Assembly (NCBI GenBank): GCA_963930655.1
Contig: OZ005616.1
Location: 23,882,922 to 23,946,921, forward strand
Direction of reading: 5' to 3'
Length of the DNA stretch: 64,000 bases
From: Myrica gale
Taxonomy: Eukaryota > Streptophyta > Magnoliopsida > Fagales > Myricaceae
The translations under genes and the position numbers were made by a program. Below, one piece after another: positions 1 to 9,872 of the stretch. The notes under the pieces were generated by a model. The model did not search any database. It worked only from the letters and a program-made list of their open reading frames with translations, and was not told the DNA's origin. Positions within the stretch are counted from its first letter, which is position 1. Every line of letters starts with the position of its first letter.

Positions 1-37
1 TATTGTGTGCAAACACCAAATCAGTGTCAAATTTTTT

Positions 38-166
38 CAGGGGCGGACCCCGGGCGAGGCTAAGCGAAGGCAACGGAGATCAAATTGGAAATTTTATGAA
101 ATTTTTTTTTTCAGGGGCGGACCCCGGGTGGCCGCCCAGGTTCGCCCGGGCCTAGGTCCGCCCCTG
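38..166. mobile_element. hAT (Tip100-like) terminal-repeat debris
   Basis: The 12-mer CAGGGGCGGACC occurs at 38-49 and 112-123, and its exact inverted copy closes the segment at 155-166. CAGGGGCGGA is how Tip100-type hAT elements of plants begin and end. The 55-bp piece 112-166 is therefore a minimal inverted-repeat unit, and the copy at 38 is another end. I found no 8-bp target duplication, so the boundaries are approximate. The segment abuts the truncated copia LTR, which suggests insertion into it or a rearrangement. Confidence 0.45.
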
Positions 167-346
167 CCTACGTGTCCACAGGAAAGAGCGACTAAAGATT
201 TTACTATCACAATAAGTTAGGATTACATCATAAACTATTTATATAAAAACCCTAGACCTAGGAAAAGACCACTTTGCCCTTGCATCCTTAAATCTATTAG
301 ATCTCAAATATTTGGATATCCTAAACAATAGGCCATCTTTATTCCA
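167..346 (-). repeat. copia 3' LTR, truncated
   Basis: About 180 bp align with 2070-2243. The remaining part, equivalent to 1969-2070, is missing where the hAT-like GC-rich debris begins. The inner end is ATTCCA at 341-346. Confidence 0.7.
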
Positions 347-385
347 ATATCTCTACCTTGGTGAATATAACCCCTTAGGAGAAAA

Positions 386-1870
386 TCAAAGAATTTTGAC
401 CTCCACTAAGAATGTGCATATAGGTTTGACAACCAAAACTCTCAACCCTAAGTAATCTACCTCATTACCAGTCCACACCTCCTCTACAACCTTACCATTC
501 AGTGCTACTGTCGGGGACCTATTAATCAAGAAACATGTCATACTCAGTGTATCTGCCCAGATGTTCTTTGCAAGTCCAGCATTCAATCTGAGACACCACC
601 TCTCTCTACAATAGACCTGTTCATACTTTTCACCACACCATTTTGTTGTGGTGTCTTGCGTACCGTGAATTTTCTCTTTATCTCATGTTGCTCACAAAAC
701 TCCATGAATTTTACATCCTTGTACTCATTACCATTATCTGTCCTCAAACACTTAATCTTCTGAAACAACTCCATGAACTTTGAATCTTTGTACTCATTAC
801 CACTGAAGCAACTCCTCTTACAACTGTACTACATAACAACTTGTAGATATTTTTTGAATTTTTCTGTCTTTTCATCATTACCATCACACCCCTAGTCATC
901 TTCATTACTCCACATTCAAACTTATAACAAAAAACGTTGGAGTCTAAAATACCTAATGAAATCAGATTCTTTTCTACATCTCGAACATGTCTAACATCAC
1001 ATAATGTTCTAACCACACCATCAAACATCTTAATTATGATATTTTCTATGCCAATAATTTTACAAGGTGCACAGTTATCCATTGTTACAATACTATAATT
1101 TATTGACCTGTAAGTGTCAAACCAACCTCGGTTACGCTTTACGTGAAATGAACATGCTGAGTCAAGAATCCAAGAATCAATGAGAGGTAAAACAAAAATC
1201 ATGTCACCATCCATGTCGTCTGAGTCTTTCCCCGCTACATTCACAGATTTTAAAAAGCCTTTATTGTCATCATCCTGGTTCTTTTTCCATTTTGGACAAT
1301 CCCGTTTTATATGCCCTTTCTTCCCGGACTTAAAACAATTGATGCCCTTCGTTTTTCTTCTTCCACGCTCTTGGTTACCCTTCACAATTAGCCTTCCCTT
1401 GAGAACACTCATCACTGGCTTTTTTCCTCTTACGAAATGCTAACAGGGCTCCCTCCAGGGAATTCTTCCTCCATGTTAGAGTCGTAACGAAATTCTCATA
1501 GGTAGCAGAAGCTGGGAGAGAATTCAATAGCATCAATTCCTTGTCTGGAAATTCAAAATTCAAATCAACCTTTTTTCAGATCGCTAACAATCTGATTAAA
1601 TACGTTGATGTGTTGGCTTAGATCTGAGCCATCCACCATCTTAAGACCATACAATCTCTGCTTAAGATAGAGCTTGTTTGTCAATGACTTCGACATGTAC
1701 CGACTTTCCAGTTTCAACCAAATTGTCGCCGGAGATTCTTCGTCTATGATGAGATAAATCACATCATCCTCCAAACAAAGCCGAATAATAGCCACCGGTT
1801 TGGCCTCAAGCTCCTTCAACTCTGTCTCTGACATTTCATTTGGCTTCTTTTTGTGTAGAGCCTTTACCAT
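386..1870 (-). pseudogene. copia gag-pol remnant (gag, protease, part of integrase)
   Basis: Several open stretches in different frames make up one decayed polyprotein. 1870-1565 is a UBN2-type gag (SETELKELEAKPVAIIRLCL, followed by a LYGLKM segment). Near 1350 is a CCHC knuckle (CFKSGKKGHIKRDC). Near 1175 is the protease start WILDSACSFH. 774-583 is the integrase core end (CLRTDNGNEY, KTPQQNGV). 586-386 is the following segment (WADTLSMTCFLINRSP, ALNGKVVEEVW). Stops and frame changes separate the pieces. A short stretch coding YKD.KFME appears twice (near 693-745 and 750-805), so the integrase N-terminal half was lost across a duplicated junction. It cannot be functional. Confidence 0.85.
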
Positions 1871-1968
1871 CCCTTGTAGAAACTTCCAGTTTTGTTGAAC
1901 TTCATCGCATTGAATTTAGCAATCGAAGTATTTACCGTCATTACTGAACCTGGCGCTCTGATACTAGT

Positions 1969-2243
1969 TGTTACCGTGCACACCTATCATGAACAATAGA
2001 AAGAAATCGAAGAGAGAGAGAGAGCAAGAAAATTGAGACAGTAATTTAACGTATGACAATATGCCCACGCCTACAGGAGAAAGCGGCCAAAGATTTTACT
2101 ATCACAATAAGTTAGGGTCGCATCATATACTATTTATATGAAAACCCAAGACGAAGGCAAATACCACTTTGCCCCTACGTCCCTAAACCTATTAGATTTC
2201 AAATAATTGGATATCCTTAATAAGTAGGAGCCATCTTTATCCA
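1969..2243 (-). repeat. copia 5' LTR
   Basis: The inner boundary is set by the primer-binding site just below 1969 and by a TG/CA terminus. The outer boundary is set where similarity to the other LTR (ending at 346) stops after CCATCTTTATCCA. It contains a (GA)n run near 2007-2024. Confidence 0.75.
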
Positions 2244-2562
2244 GCCATAAGCAAACTAGTTGTCTCGCTAACACATCCAACAACCGTGCAGTGCGAGGAA
2301 ACCATTAGCATCAAGTTCCACAAAATTCGCTTTCTTGAAAAAAATAAGCAAACTATATATATATATGTCTATGATTCGATCTTTATGCATATGACCCAGT
2401 TTGACACTAATAGCATCCTCTGAGGTCATATTCAATAACAAACCCAATCCAGAAATAATCATGGCCTAGTTCTAGCTTCAGTAGAAACAATCACTAACCA
2501 AACGGTGAAAAAGATTTCATTCTTCAACACATATAAACCCGGCTTATATTTTTCTTGTCCAG

Positions 2563-4473
2563 GTGCACCAAGTGGAGTTTGTGGTTCTCTGTATTGGAAG
2601 ATTCAGTGGCGTCCCAAATATACCCGAGTTTGCCCCAAATCAAGGCCCAGAAGTGTTCAGTGGTAAGGTGATCCATTCTATGGACTACTCTTCTATGGAC
2701 AATGCCAGTGCCGCAGAATTGATCAGACGAAAAAGAATTGCAATTGTTGGTTCACAGAAATCTGCAGTGGACATTGCAGCAGAATGTGCAAATGCAAATG
2801 GTAAGCAAACCTTATAGAAGGACACCAGCTAGAGGCATTTTTTTTGGCTTAGTAGTTAGAGGCTATATATAACAGCTTCCTAGTTAATGTGTTTTCATTA
2901 AACTTATCCTTGGGATACTAGCCCAAAGTTACTAAAGATGTGTTGATTCTATATTCTCAGAGTGTCAAGTTCAAAATGATTGTTTATCTCTAAAGTGTAT
3001 TCCTGGGAACTCAAGAATTAACACTTGTTCAATTAATTTACAGTGTTCAAATGTGTTCTCATTTAGACATTCATTCATCCTAGAATTCGTGATCAATCCT
3101 GAAGTTGTACCCACTCATTCCTTTTAGTCCTTATGTATCATATTCGAAATTCGTGCTTTATTTTTGGAGTGTGTTATGTTTTGGCTTGTTCTTCTTCAAC
3201 TTGGTTGCTGATCTAGGGCTAGTGTTATGTCTGGAGCATAACTTTGTTTTCACATAAAGCTTATCTGATATAATTGAGAATCTGCCAATGCTTCTCACCA
3301 TGTCCTTTTTCATATTGGCCTGCATTGCTAACCTTCTTTAATGTAGGGGTTGAATACCCTTGCACAATGATTCAGAGGACTGCCCATTGGTTTCTCCCCA
3401 GTGCTTCTTTCTGGGGAGTAAGCCTTGGCTTCTTGTACTTTAACCGCTTTTCAGAGCTTTTGGTCCACAAGCCTGGTGAAACATTCATACTCAAGTTTTT
3501 GGCAACCATCCTTTCACCCTTGGTATGCTTTTTCTCTTCTTTGCAGCTATATGTTTGCTCAACTATTTTATGTTTTGATGCTGAAGGTTTTGTAACTTGT
3601 GTTTTCAGAGATGGGGGATCTCAAAATTTGCTGAAAGCTACCTTAAATGGAAACTTCCTTTGAAGAAATACGGCGTGATACCGAAAAGTAGCTTTTTTCA
3701 AGAAGTCTCTTCGTGTCAGATTAAAATGCTGCCCGAAAATTTTTATGACCAAGTGGAAGAAGGAAGTATCATCTTAAAGAAATCACAAAGCTTCAGCTTC
3801 TGTAAAGAAGGTCTGGTGATTAACGGAGAACATCGGCCGCTAAAAACAGATCTTGTAATTCTAGCCACAGGATACAACGGTGATCGGAAGCTTCAGAGCA
3901 TGTTCAAATCTGAAGTGTATCAAAAATACATTTCTGGATCACCAAACTCAATGGTTCCTCTCTACAGGTCTGTCAGCTTATTACATATTTCAGTTCCAGT
4001 TATACTTATGTTGTTTGAAGTTTGGACTATGCAGCTTTGTGAAGAATTGATTCGTTTTATAACATTCTTGCTTTAATAAAAACTGCAGACAAATTGTTCA
4101 CCCTCGGATTCCACAACTAGCAGTAATAGGATATGCAGAGGGTCTCTCCAATTTGTTTGGGTCCGAAGTCAGATCTCAATGGTTGGCACATTTCCTTGAT
4201 GGGAACGTTGCATTGCCTAGTATAAAGGAGATGGAAAAGGATGTAGTAGTGTGGGAAAACAGCATGAAGCAATATGCCGGGAGGTATTTGCAGAGATCAT
4301 GCATTGCGAGCATTACCATTTGGTATAATGATCAATTGTGCAAAGACATGGGATGTAAGCATAAAAGAAAGAAGGGAATATTTGCAGAGTATTTTAAACC
4401 ATATGGACCAGCTGATTATGCAGGTATTACCAGCAAACGCACGATGAAGAGGACTAACTCGTCTGAAAGTTAA
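2563..4473 (+). CDS. FMO1-like flavin-dependent monooxygenase, 3' exons (5' end outside window)
   Basis: Four exons join in frame: 2563-2800, 3347-3522, 3609-3967 and 4089-4473, all with GT-AG introns, giving the last 385 residues. What shows the family: the FMO signature F-x-G-x3-H-x3-Y ([11 protein letters not shown]), a NADPH-site strand ([14 protein letters not shown]), the LATGYNGD motif, then [13 protein letters not shown] and a C-terminus [20 protein letters not shown] typical of plant FMO1-like proteins. Plant FMO1 N-hydroxylates pipecolate in systemic immunity; whether this paralogue does so is unknown. Family members are about 530 residues, so about 145 N-terminal residues, including the FAD-binding GxGxxG, must lie left of the window. 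The copia element sits in the intervening intron. The NADPH site reads GSQKSA, the degenerate form I associate with FMO1-like proteins. No stop or frameshift interrupts the visible exons. Confidence 0.82.
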
Positions 4474-6143
4474 TACACACTTTTGCTCAATGAATCTCAG
4501 CCTCTATCGTTGTAATTTTCTTCTTTTATGTCTATCTGTATGAGGACGACAATTTCATGTTTTAAAAGCAAGCTTGCTCTGTTTCTTTTCAAAATATGTT
4601 TCTCTAACTCTACGAACTTGTTATTGTATTCTGGGAATTGGGAAAGCAGTATACTTCTTACAAAAGAAGTTTGGTTTCATTCTTTTCTTAGGTTTCCAGA
4701 ATATTGGTGGGCTTTATAGGTGCCTTTCAATGAGTACTACTTGGAAGAAGAACAATACAAAGTGATTGGGGAATATCTACAGGGCCGATAAGCCTAAATC
4801 TTGATGCATTCTGAGCTCTAACCTATGTTTTTAAGTTATGAATTGTGGATTTTGCATTATGACAGACTTTTCAACCTTCTATGCGGTAAAGTGGGTATTT
4901 GGCAAGAAAGTGACAGACTTTTCACAAAAACGCAATTCCTCTGGTGAGCTTATCTCAATAAAGCAGACATGAGGATTTTTTTTTGTTAAACAGTAGACAT
5001 GAGGAATTGCTTATTGAAACTTTGGTCCAATAGTGCAGCCTAAGAGACCCAATTCAATGGATCTCTTCATTCGATACCACGCATCTCAATTCTCAAATGC
5101 ATGCGATGTAGGTATTTTAATCGAATAGGTCATGACTTTCTAATTGTTACTCTCTACTAGCAGCATAGTTTGAGGGCATTTACAGCACATAAGCCCAAGT
5201 GACGAACAAAAAGATCAGACGCCTACAGAGCCATTCCCGCAAATTAGAGCTCCCATGGGTGAAAAGAAAGTAGTCCACCTATACCGTTATTCTTAGCTTG
5301 CTAGCTTTTCACTTTTTGGCTTCTTGGTTTCCATTTTAATGCTACGCACAACAATAAGAAGCTGTACTGACTACGGGCTATTGTTATTCACGACAAAATT
5401 AGGAAAGAAATTGTCGAGCATGAAAAGGAAGCGGCATTTTTTCTCCTATCCATGTGCGGAAGCATAAGTGTATAGAAGGAAGCCAACCAGTCTTCCTTTC
5501 CTTTGACTTCAAAACAAAACTAATATCATGTGCGAAAAGCATTGGTACTATATATCTTATGCACGTTCCACATGCTAGAAAAAACCCTGGTTTAAGCAGG
5601 GCATGCGGTATCAACATGGGTCATGGGTACATAGAGTACCCCACAACTCACAAGTCTCAGTACTACAACATGAACAAGCTTGTCTGCAAGATTAGGAACC
5701 CATCTTGTCGACAGATTGCACGAATGCCCTAAAACAATTTTACCCCCAAATCACACGACCTTCACGGCTTCACCTCCCCTTCACCGAGAAACTTTTCCTT
5801 CACTGCAAAGAATAATCCTATTGTTTTGACCCTGCCCTTTTTATGATTTGAAAGTTCTGCGAATCTGTATTTCTTGCTGTATAAGTAATACTATTTAAAG
5901 TACGAAGAAGCTCTCCTCGTAATCTTCATTTTACATAAATTCACTGAACTGGGTTTCATGGTTTTTTTCAGAGTTCTGTTCTTAATTTGTTTGGTTGCTG
6001 AGAAAATGCGGAGTAAGAAAAGCCATTTAGAGTTACGATTTTGATGCTTTTTGGTACTCCGTTGTGTATATCGTGTAGCAGGGTTAACCGAATTTTCTAT
6101 CTTCCATAACTAAAAGCAGAAAAAAATATAATTACTCAGTCAA
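4474..6143. other. Intergenic, 3' flank of FMO1-like gene
   Basis: The first 300 bases probably hold the 3' UTR. The rest has only short unsupported open stretches and one poly(T) micro-insertion at 4976-4994 (separate entry). I see no conserved coding signal. Confidence 0.5.
4965..5005 (-). repeat. Retroposition scar: poly(A) micro-insertion with 11-bp direct repeats
   Basis: AGACATGAGGA occurs at 4965-4975 and 4995-5005. Between them are nine T and GTTAAACAGT. On the minus strand this is repeat, ACTGTTTAAC, (A)9, repeat, which is the layout of a 3'-end-only LINE or SINE insertion. Confidence 0.5.
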
Positions 6144-6244
6144 TTTTTTTCTAGGCTTATATGCTCAGCAGATCCTTGTAGTTTACCATTTTCCGAGAAA
6201 GGTATGTGTGCCTCAATTTGGATTGTACTAGTCCCTAAGCTTTA

Positions 6245-6550
6245 GGGTATGTTCGTTTTCACCGTTTTTTCAGGATTCTAAGTATATTCACAATTCTACC
6301 ACCGAACATATTCAGAATTCAAACACAAAAATCAATACATTTTACACAATCTCCAACAACTTTTTAATTTTTTATTCAACATAAATTTTCTCTCTCTATA
6401 CTTTTTCACATAACTTCAATACTTTTTATTAAACAATTACATCAAATCATTTCTCTCTCCACTTTACACAAACACCAATAAAACACTATTCAACATAAAA
6501 ATTCACAACTTCTCTAAAATCCTACATTTTTTCTCAAAACGAACATCACC
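6245..6550. mobile_element. Tourist-like MITE nested in the left MULE repeat
   Basis: A 306-bp AT-rich element with inverted ends (GGGTATGTTCGTTTT / CAAAACGAACATCACC) is flanked by TTA at 6242-6244 and 6551-6553. The other MULE arm has an uninterrupted TAA at 8949-8951 at the matching site, which gives an internal empty site. A relative lies at 49023-49283. Confidence 0.85.
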
Positions 6551-6797
6551 TTAGACGTTTCCCAAAAACGTCCCTCCTTTAGTGCGGTCTTACTAATTTA
6601 ACGTTTTCTGTTGATGTGACAAACGGAAGTTCACATCGTCACCAATCAGGTCATGCCACGTGGAAACTCATTTTCTCTCTCCTAAGCTGCGTCATGTCAC
6701 GTACCACGCAAGCCTGCCATGTCGTTAATTGAAACACGCGTTGTGGATCTCTAGTGGTTTGAACAACCCCATACCTCTAGAGAAAGATTGGGGGTGA

Positions 6798-7030
6798 TAA
6801 TCTGTTGGTGGCAGCTCCGACGAGGGTCTTTTCGGTCAGGATAAAGTTGGCTGGGATGGAGGCCGAGTGTGTCATTGCTTGTCAGAGTTTGCGGAGAGAG
6901 ATGACATTCGCGTGTTGGTAAGGTGTAAGCATGGGTTCCACGCGCAGTGCATCGAGGAGTGGTTGTCCTCCCACTCCTCAAGCCCCACTTGCCGCAGCAG
7001 GTGTCTACGGCCTCCCTCTCCATCTTCCCA
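6798..7030 (+). pseudogene. RING-H2 finger (ATL-type E3 ligase) gene fragment, broken
   Basis: The text reads as the GLD and RING region of ATL ubiquitin ligases: IKLAGMEAECVI, then CLSEFAERDDIRVL, then CKHGFHAQCIEEWLSSHSS. The two halves are in different frames: one base is missing near 6876, between ECVI and CLSEF. In addition the penultimate zinc ligand, Cys of the usual HSSCPTC, is Ser (AGC at 6981-6983). No transmembrane N-terminus precedes it and the C-terminus ends within about 40 residues. It lies inside the MULE-type inverted repeats, so it is best read as a captured fragment rather than a resident gene. Confidence 0.75.
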
Positions 7031-7261
7031 ACAAGCTACAGAACCTTGCCAAATGAATAGCGTCCAACAAAACCTCCCAACTGCCGCACCTACTATCTCG
7101 TGATTACCCTTGACAGGTAGTGTATTTGTATGTTCATGCATTTGGGAAGCTATGCAAAACTATGGGTAGCAATACCTGAAATGTTTCTTTCTTTGGTGGA
7201 GTAAAATCCAATGCCATATCTATGAAGACCTACTATATATATACTGAAAAACAAGGTTTAG

Positions 7262-8660
7262 ACCCTATTAACACCTAGAAGGGGGTGAATAGGTGTTGGT
7301 ATTTTCTTTTTCTATGAATAGACAAATTTAGAATAAGTCCTAAAAGAGTCTCATCTAGATGTGAAAAGTATTTAACAATCAACAAATATGCAGCGGAATA
7401 TTAAACTAAATATCAAAAAAATATCAATCAGAAATAATAAATCAATCACACACCAAGACAAGAGATTTGATGACGAAGTGAAAAATCTTATCAAAGGAAA
7501 AAACCACTCCGGGCTAGCAGCCACCAAAAATTAACTAGAAGATAAACCTTACGCTGGTGACTCAGACGCGGGCAACATCCAGTTGCTTGACTCTGACTAT
7601 CTCGAAGTAACAATCTATGTAGTCCAACGTAGACCCGCTCCCTTGTAGTTAACTCTCAGCCTTATGAGATTCTTCTTGTAAATCTCTTCAAGAACGTCCT
7701 GGTTCTTCAACACCGGTAACTCCGACTGTCAATCTCCTTAAGCTCAGTGATTGATGTAGGAGACAGAAAATATAAACACTTTAGGTACAAAGGTATCAAA
7801 GGGTTTTCTCTCTCAAGTATAAGACGCCAAGAAATTAACTAGAAGATAAACCTTAACTAGCAGCCACCAAAAATTAACTAGAAGATAAACCTTACGCTGG
7901 TGACTCAGACGCGGGCAACATCCAGTTGCTTGACTCTGACTATCTCGAAGTAACAATCTATGTAGTCCAACGTAGACCCGCTCCCTTGTAGTTAACTCTC
8001 AGCCTTATGAGATTCTTCTTGTAAATCTCTTCAAGAACGTCCTGGTTCTTCAACACCGGTAACTCCGACTGTCAATCTCCTTAAGCTCAGTGATTGATGT
8101 AGGAGACAGAAAATATAAACACTTTAGGTACAAAGGTATCAAAGGGTTTTCTCTCTCAAGTATAAGACGCCAAGAAATAATGAAATAACTTGGGTAAAGA
8201 GTTTGGACATTTTTCTCATGATTTAAATAGGGAAGGGTAAGAAAATTCAAATCTAGAAGATTTCGCTCGAGCCGAGATCGAGCTAAGATAGGGTGAAAGA
8301 CTCTGTATAAAAAATCACCTATTTTACTTGAGCCAAGATCAGGCAAAGTCATATTTCAGAGATAATCTTGAGAGATTTTAGGAACGGATCACACTTCGTG
8401 AATTTGAACTTCTCCTTCAAAATTCGAACACTCTTCATCATTATCTTCGTGATTTAAACGTTTTTCAATCATAATCTTTTTAGGAGACGTCTTAAACACT
8501 TAAACAAACTCTTATCTAAATAATTCAAATTACAATTCAAATTTTGAAACGGAATTTGTCAATAACATTAACATATACAAATAGTCTTGAGCAAGCTAGC
8601 CTCTCATGATCTCCCTCTCTCGCCTCTCGGGAAAGTATGATCAGACCTGGATTCATGGAG
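7262..8660. mobile_element. LTR-like retrotransposon fragment inside the MULE
   Basis: The motif ACCTAGAAGGGGGTGAATAG and the later AAAACCACTCCGGG resemble the LTRs of SIRE/Maximus-type copia elements, from memory of such sequences. No coding domain is visible and I could not set both ends. It contains the tandem duplication listed separately. Confidence 0.3.
7514..8178. repeat. Perfect 343-bp tandem duplication
   Basis: 7514-7856 is followed by an identical copy from 7857 to 8178 (322 bp without a mismatch). The junction lies in a 21-bp stretch (TTAACTAGAAGATAAACC...) present at the start of the unit and again at 7835-7856, so unequal recombination or replication slippage at that short repeat is a simple explanation. 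Confidence 0.9.
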
Positions 8661-9377
8661 TTTGATCATCTATGTGAACCTTCTTGTATGGCTACTGGGT
8701 GATTTATCTTGCTTCCGCTTCATTTTAATTTATCGTGTTCATATAAAATTAAAATAATTACTGAATATTAATCTTGAGAAACATTACGAAGCATTTGAGA
8801 ACTCTCTGAATACAAGGCAATTCTATGAAAATGGGTTTCCACGTGGCATGACCTGATTGGTGACGATGTGGACCTCCGTTTACCACATCAACAGTAAACG
8901 TTAAATTGGTGGGGCCACAATAATGGAGGGACGTTATTGGAAAACATCTAAAACGTAGGGACCAGTACAATCCAAATTGAAGTACAGGGACCTTTTGGTA
9001 AACCACAGGAACCTGTTGAACATTTAAGCTTTTTTTCTAATAACCTACTACAGTAATTTAGAATGTTGTATAGAATATAACTTACGAGAACTAAGGAAGC
9101 AACTCAGTTATGCTTCTTTTTGCTAAGAGAAAGCAAAAATAAAAATGACTTCAGCCATGAGAATGAAGACTTGGATGGATAAAATTATTTTATTGCTTGA
9201 GCTAGAAGACCAAAGAGAAAACGGGGTAAAAAGTAATTTTAAGCCACAATCTTTAGTTATGTATTCTTAAAACAGATGTTGGTCTTAACAATTTCTATGC
9301 TTGAGTGTTTTGTAATTGTTTTATTTCTTGTTTTAATATTTGTATTTCTTTTTTGTAAATCTTGAATGTTAACAGGT

Positions 9378-9740
9378 TTAGTTTTTGTTAGAACAGAGAT
9401 TTAATATTTTATTAAAATCATAATAATTATTAGGTATAATATTATTATTTGTATTATTATTTAAAGACATTTCTTTCATTTTTAATAAATATGTTTGTTG
9501 TTTGTCTGGATCTGTTATTTGTGTAATGGCATCAAGTAATAATTGATCACTAGTAGTTAAGACACATATTTGTTTACAATCGCATTGTTCTTCAAGATAA
9601 TTACAAATTTGTATTTCATCATTAGTATTATCCTGAGATAAATGTGAAGAATATATATTATCATGAGATAAATGTGAAGAATATATATATATATATATAA
9701 TTACCATAGGATCAGAAGAGAGAATCTGGGGATTACATTT
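9378..9740 (-). other. Asn-rich open stretch, possible decayed retroelement reading frame
   Basis: An open minus-strand frame of about 120 codons includes DCKQICVLTTSDQLLLDAI and then TDPDKQQTYLLKMKEM, followed by an Asn-rich tail. The spacing of a DPxxQQxYLxKxKE segment recalls gag-like regions of plant retroelements or endogenous pararetroviruses, but I cannot name a family. An (AT)n run and a repeated SSHLS.DN segment lie at its upstream side. The frame continues antisense across the start of the next gene, which is probably chance. Confidence 0.25.
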
Positions 9741-9872
9741 GTACACTTGGTTGTCCCACGACACCAAACAACGAACGGTCTTCTGAAAAATCAGTTCGTT
9801 AAACAACCAAAGAGCACAACAGACAGAAAGACAGAGAAGAAGAGGAGAAAGAAAGAAAGAGAGTTGGACCTC

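Larger units (their letters stand above)
167..2243 (-). mobile_element. Deleted Ty1/copia LTR retrotransposon
   Basis: Read on the minus strand the order is 5' LTR (1969-2243, 275 bp, TG...CA ends), primer-binding site (1954-1966, one mismatch to the initiator-Met type TGGTATCAGAGC), gag, zinc knuckle, protease, truncated integrase, and 3' LTR (about 167-346, outer part lost). The LTRs share long matching stretches, including the TTTTACTATCACAATAAGTT region, but differ at many sites, so the insertion is old. Reverse transcriptase and RNase H are absent between integrase and the 3' LTR. It lies directly upstream of an FMO exon, hence probably inside an intron of that gene. Confidence 0.85.
6154..9030. 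mobile_element. Pack-MULE-like element carrying a RING-H2 gene fragment
   Basis: Long terminal inverted repeats pair 6154-6675 (with a nested MITE removed) with 8826-9030, about 210 bp each, sharing ACCAATCAGGTCATGCCACG and CAATTTGGATTGTACT. The ends begin GGCTTATATG and close CATTTAAGC. TTTTTTTCTA lies at 6144-6153 and again at 9030-9039, a 9-10-bp target duplication as expected for Mutator-like elements. Inside are a broken ATL-type RING-H2 fragment (6798-7030) and a retrotransposon-like block with a 343-bp tandem duplication. No transposase is visible, so the element is non-autonomous. Direct evidence is the paired repeats plus duplication; the capture of a host gene fragment is inference. 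Confidence 0.8.

Noticed and set aside
2831-2863. Possible poly(T) scar flanked by TAGAGGC
   Set aside because: The 7-bp repeat is short and the insert end matches none of the other scars; chance is likely.
5399-5732. Overlapping reading frames on both strands near 5.5 kb
   Set aside because: No motif, no splice or promoter context, and both strands are open over the same bases, as expected by chance.
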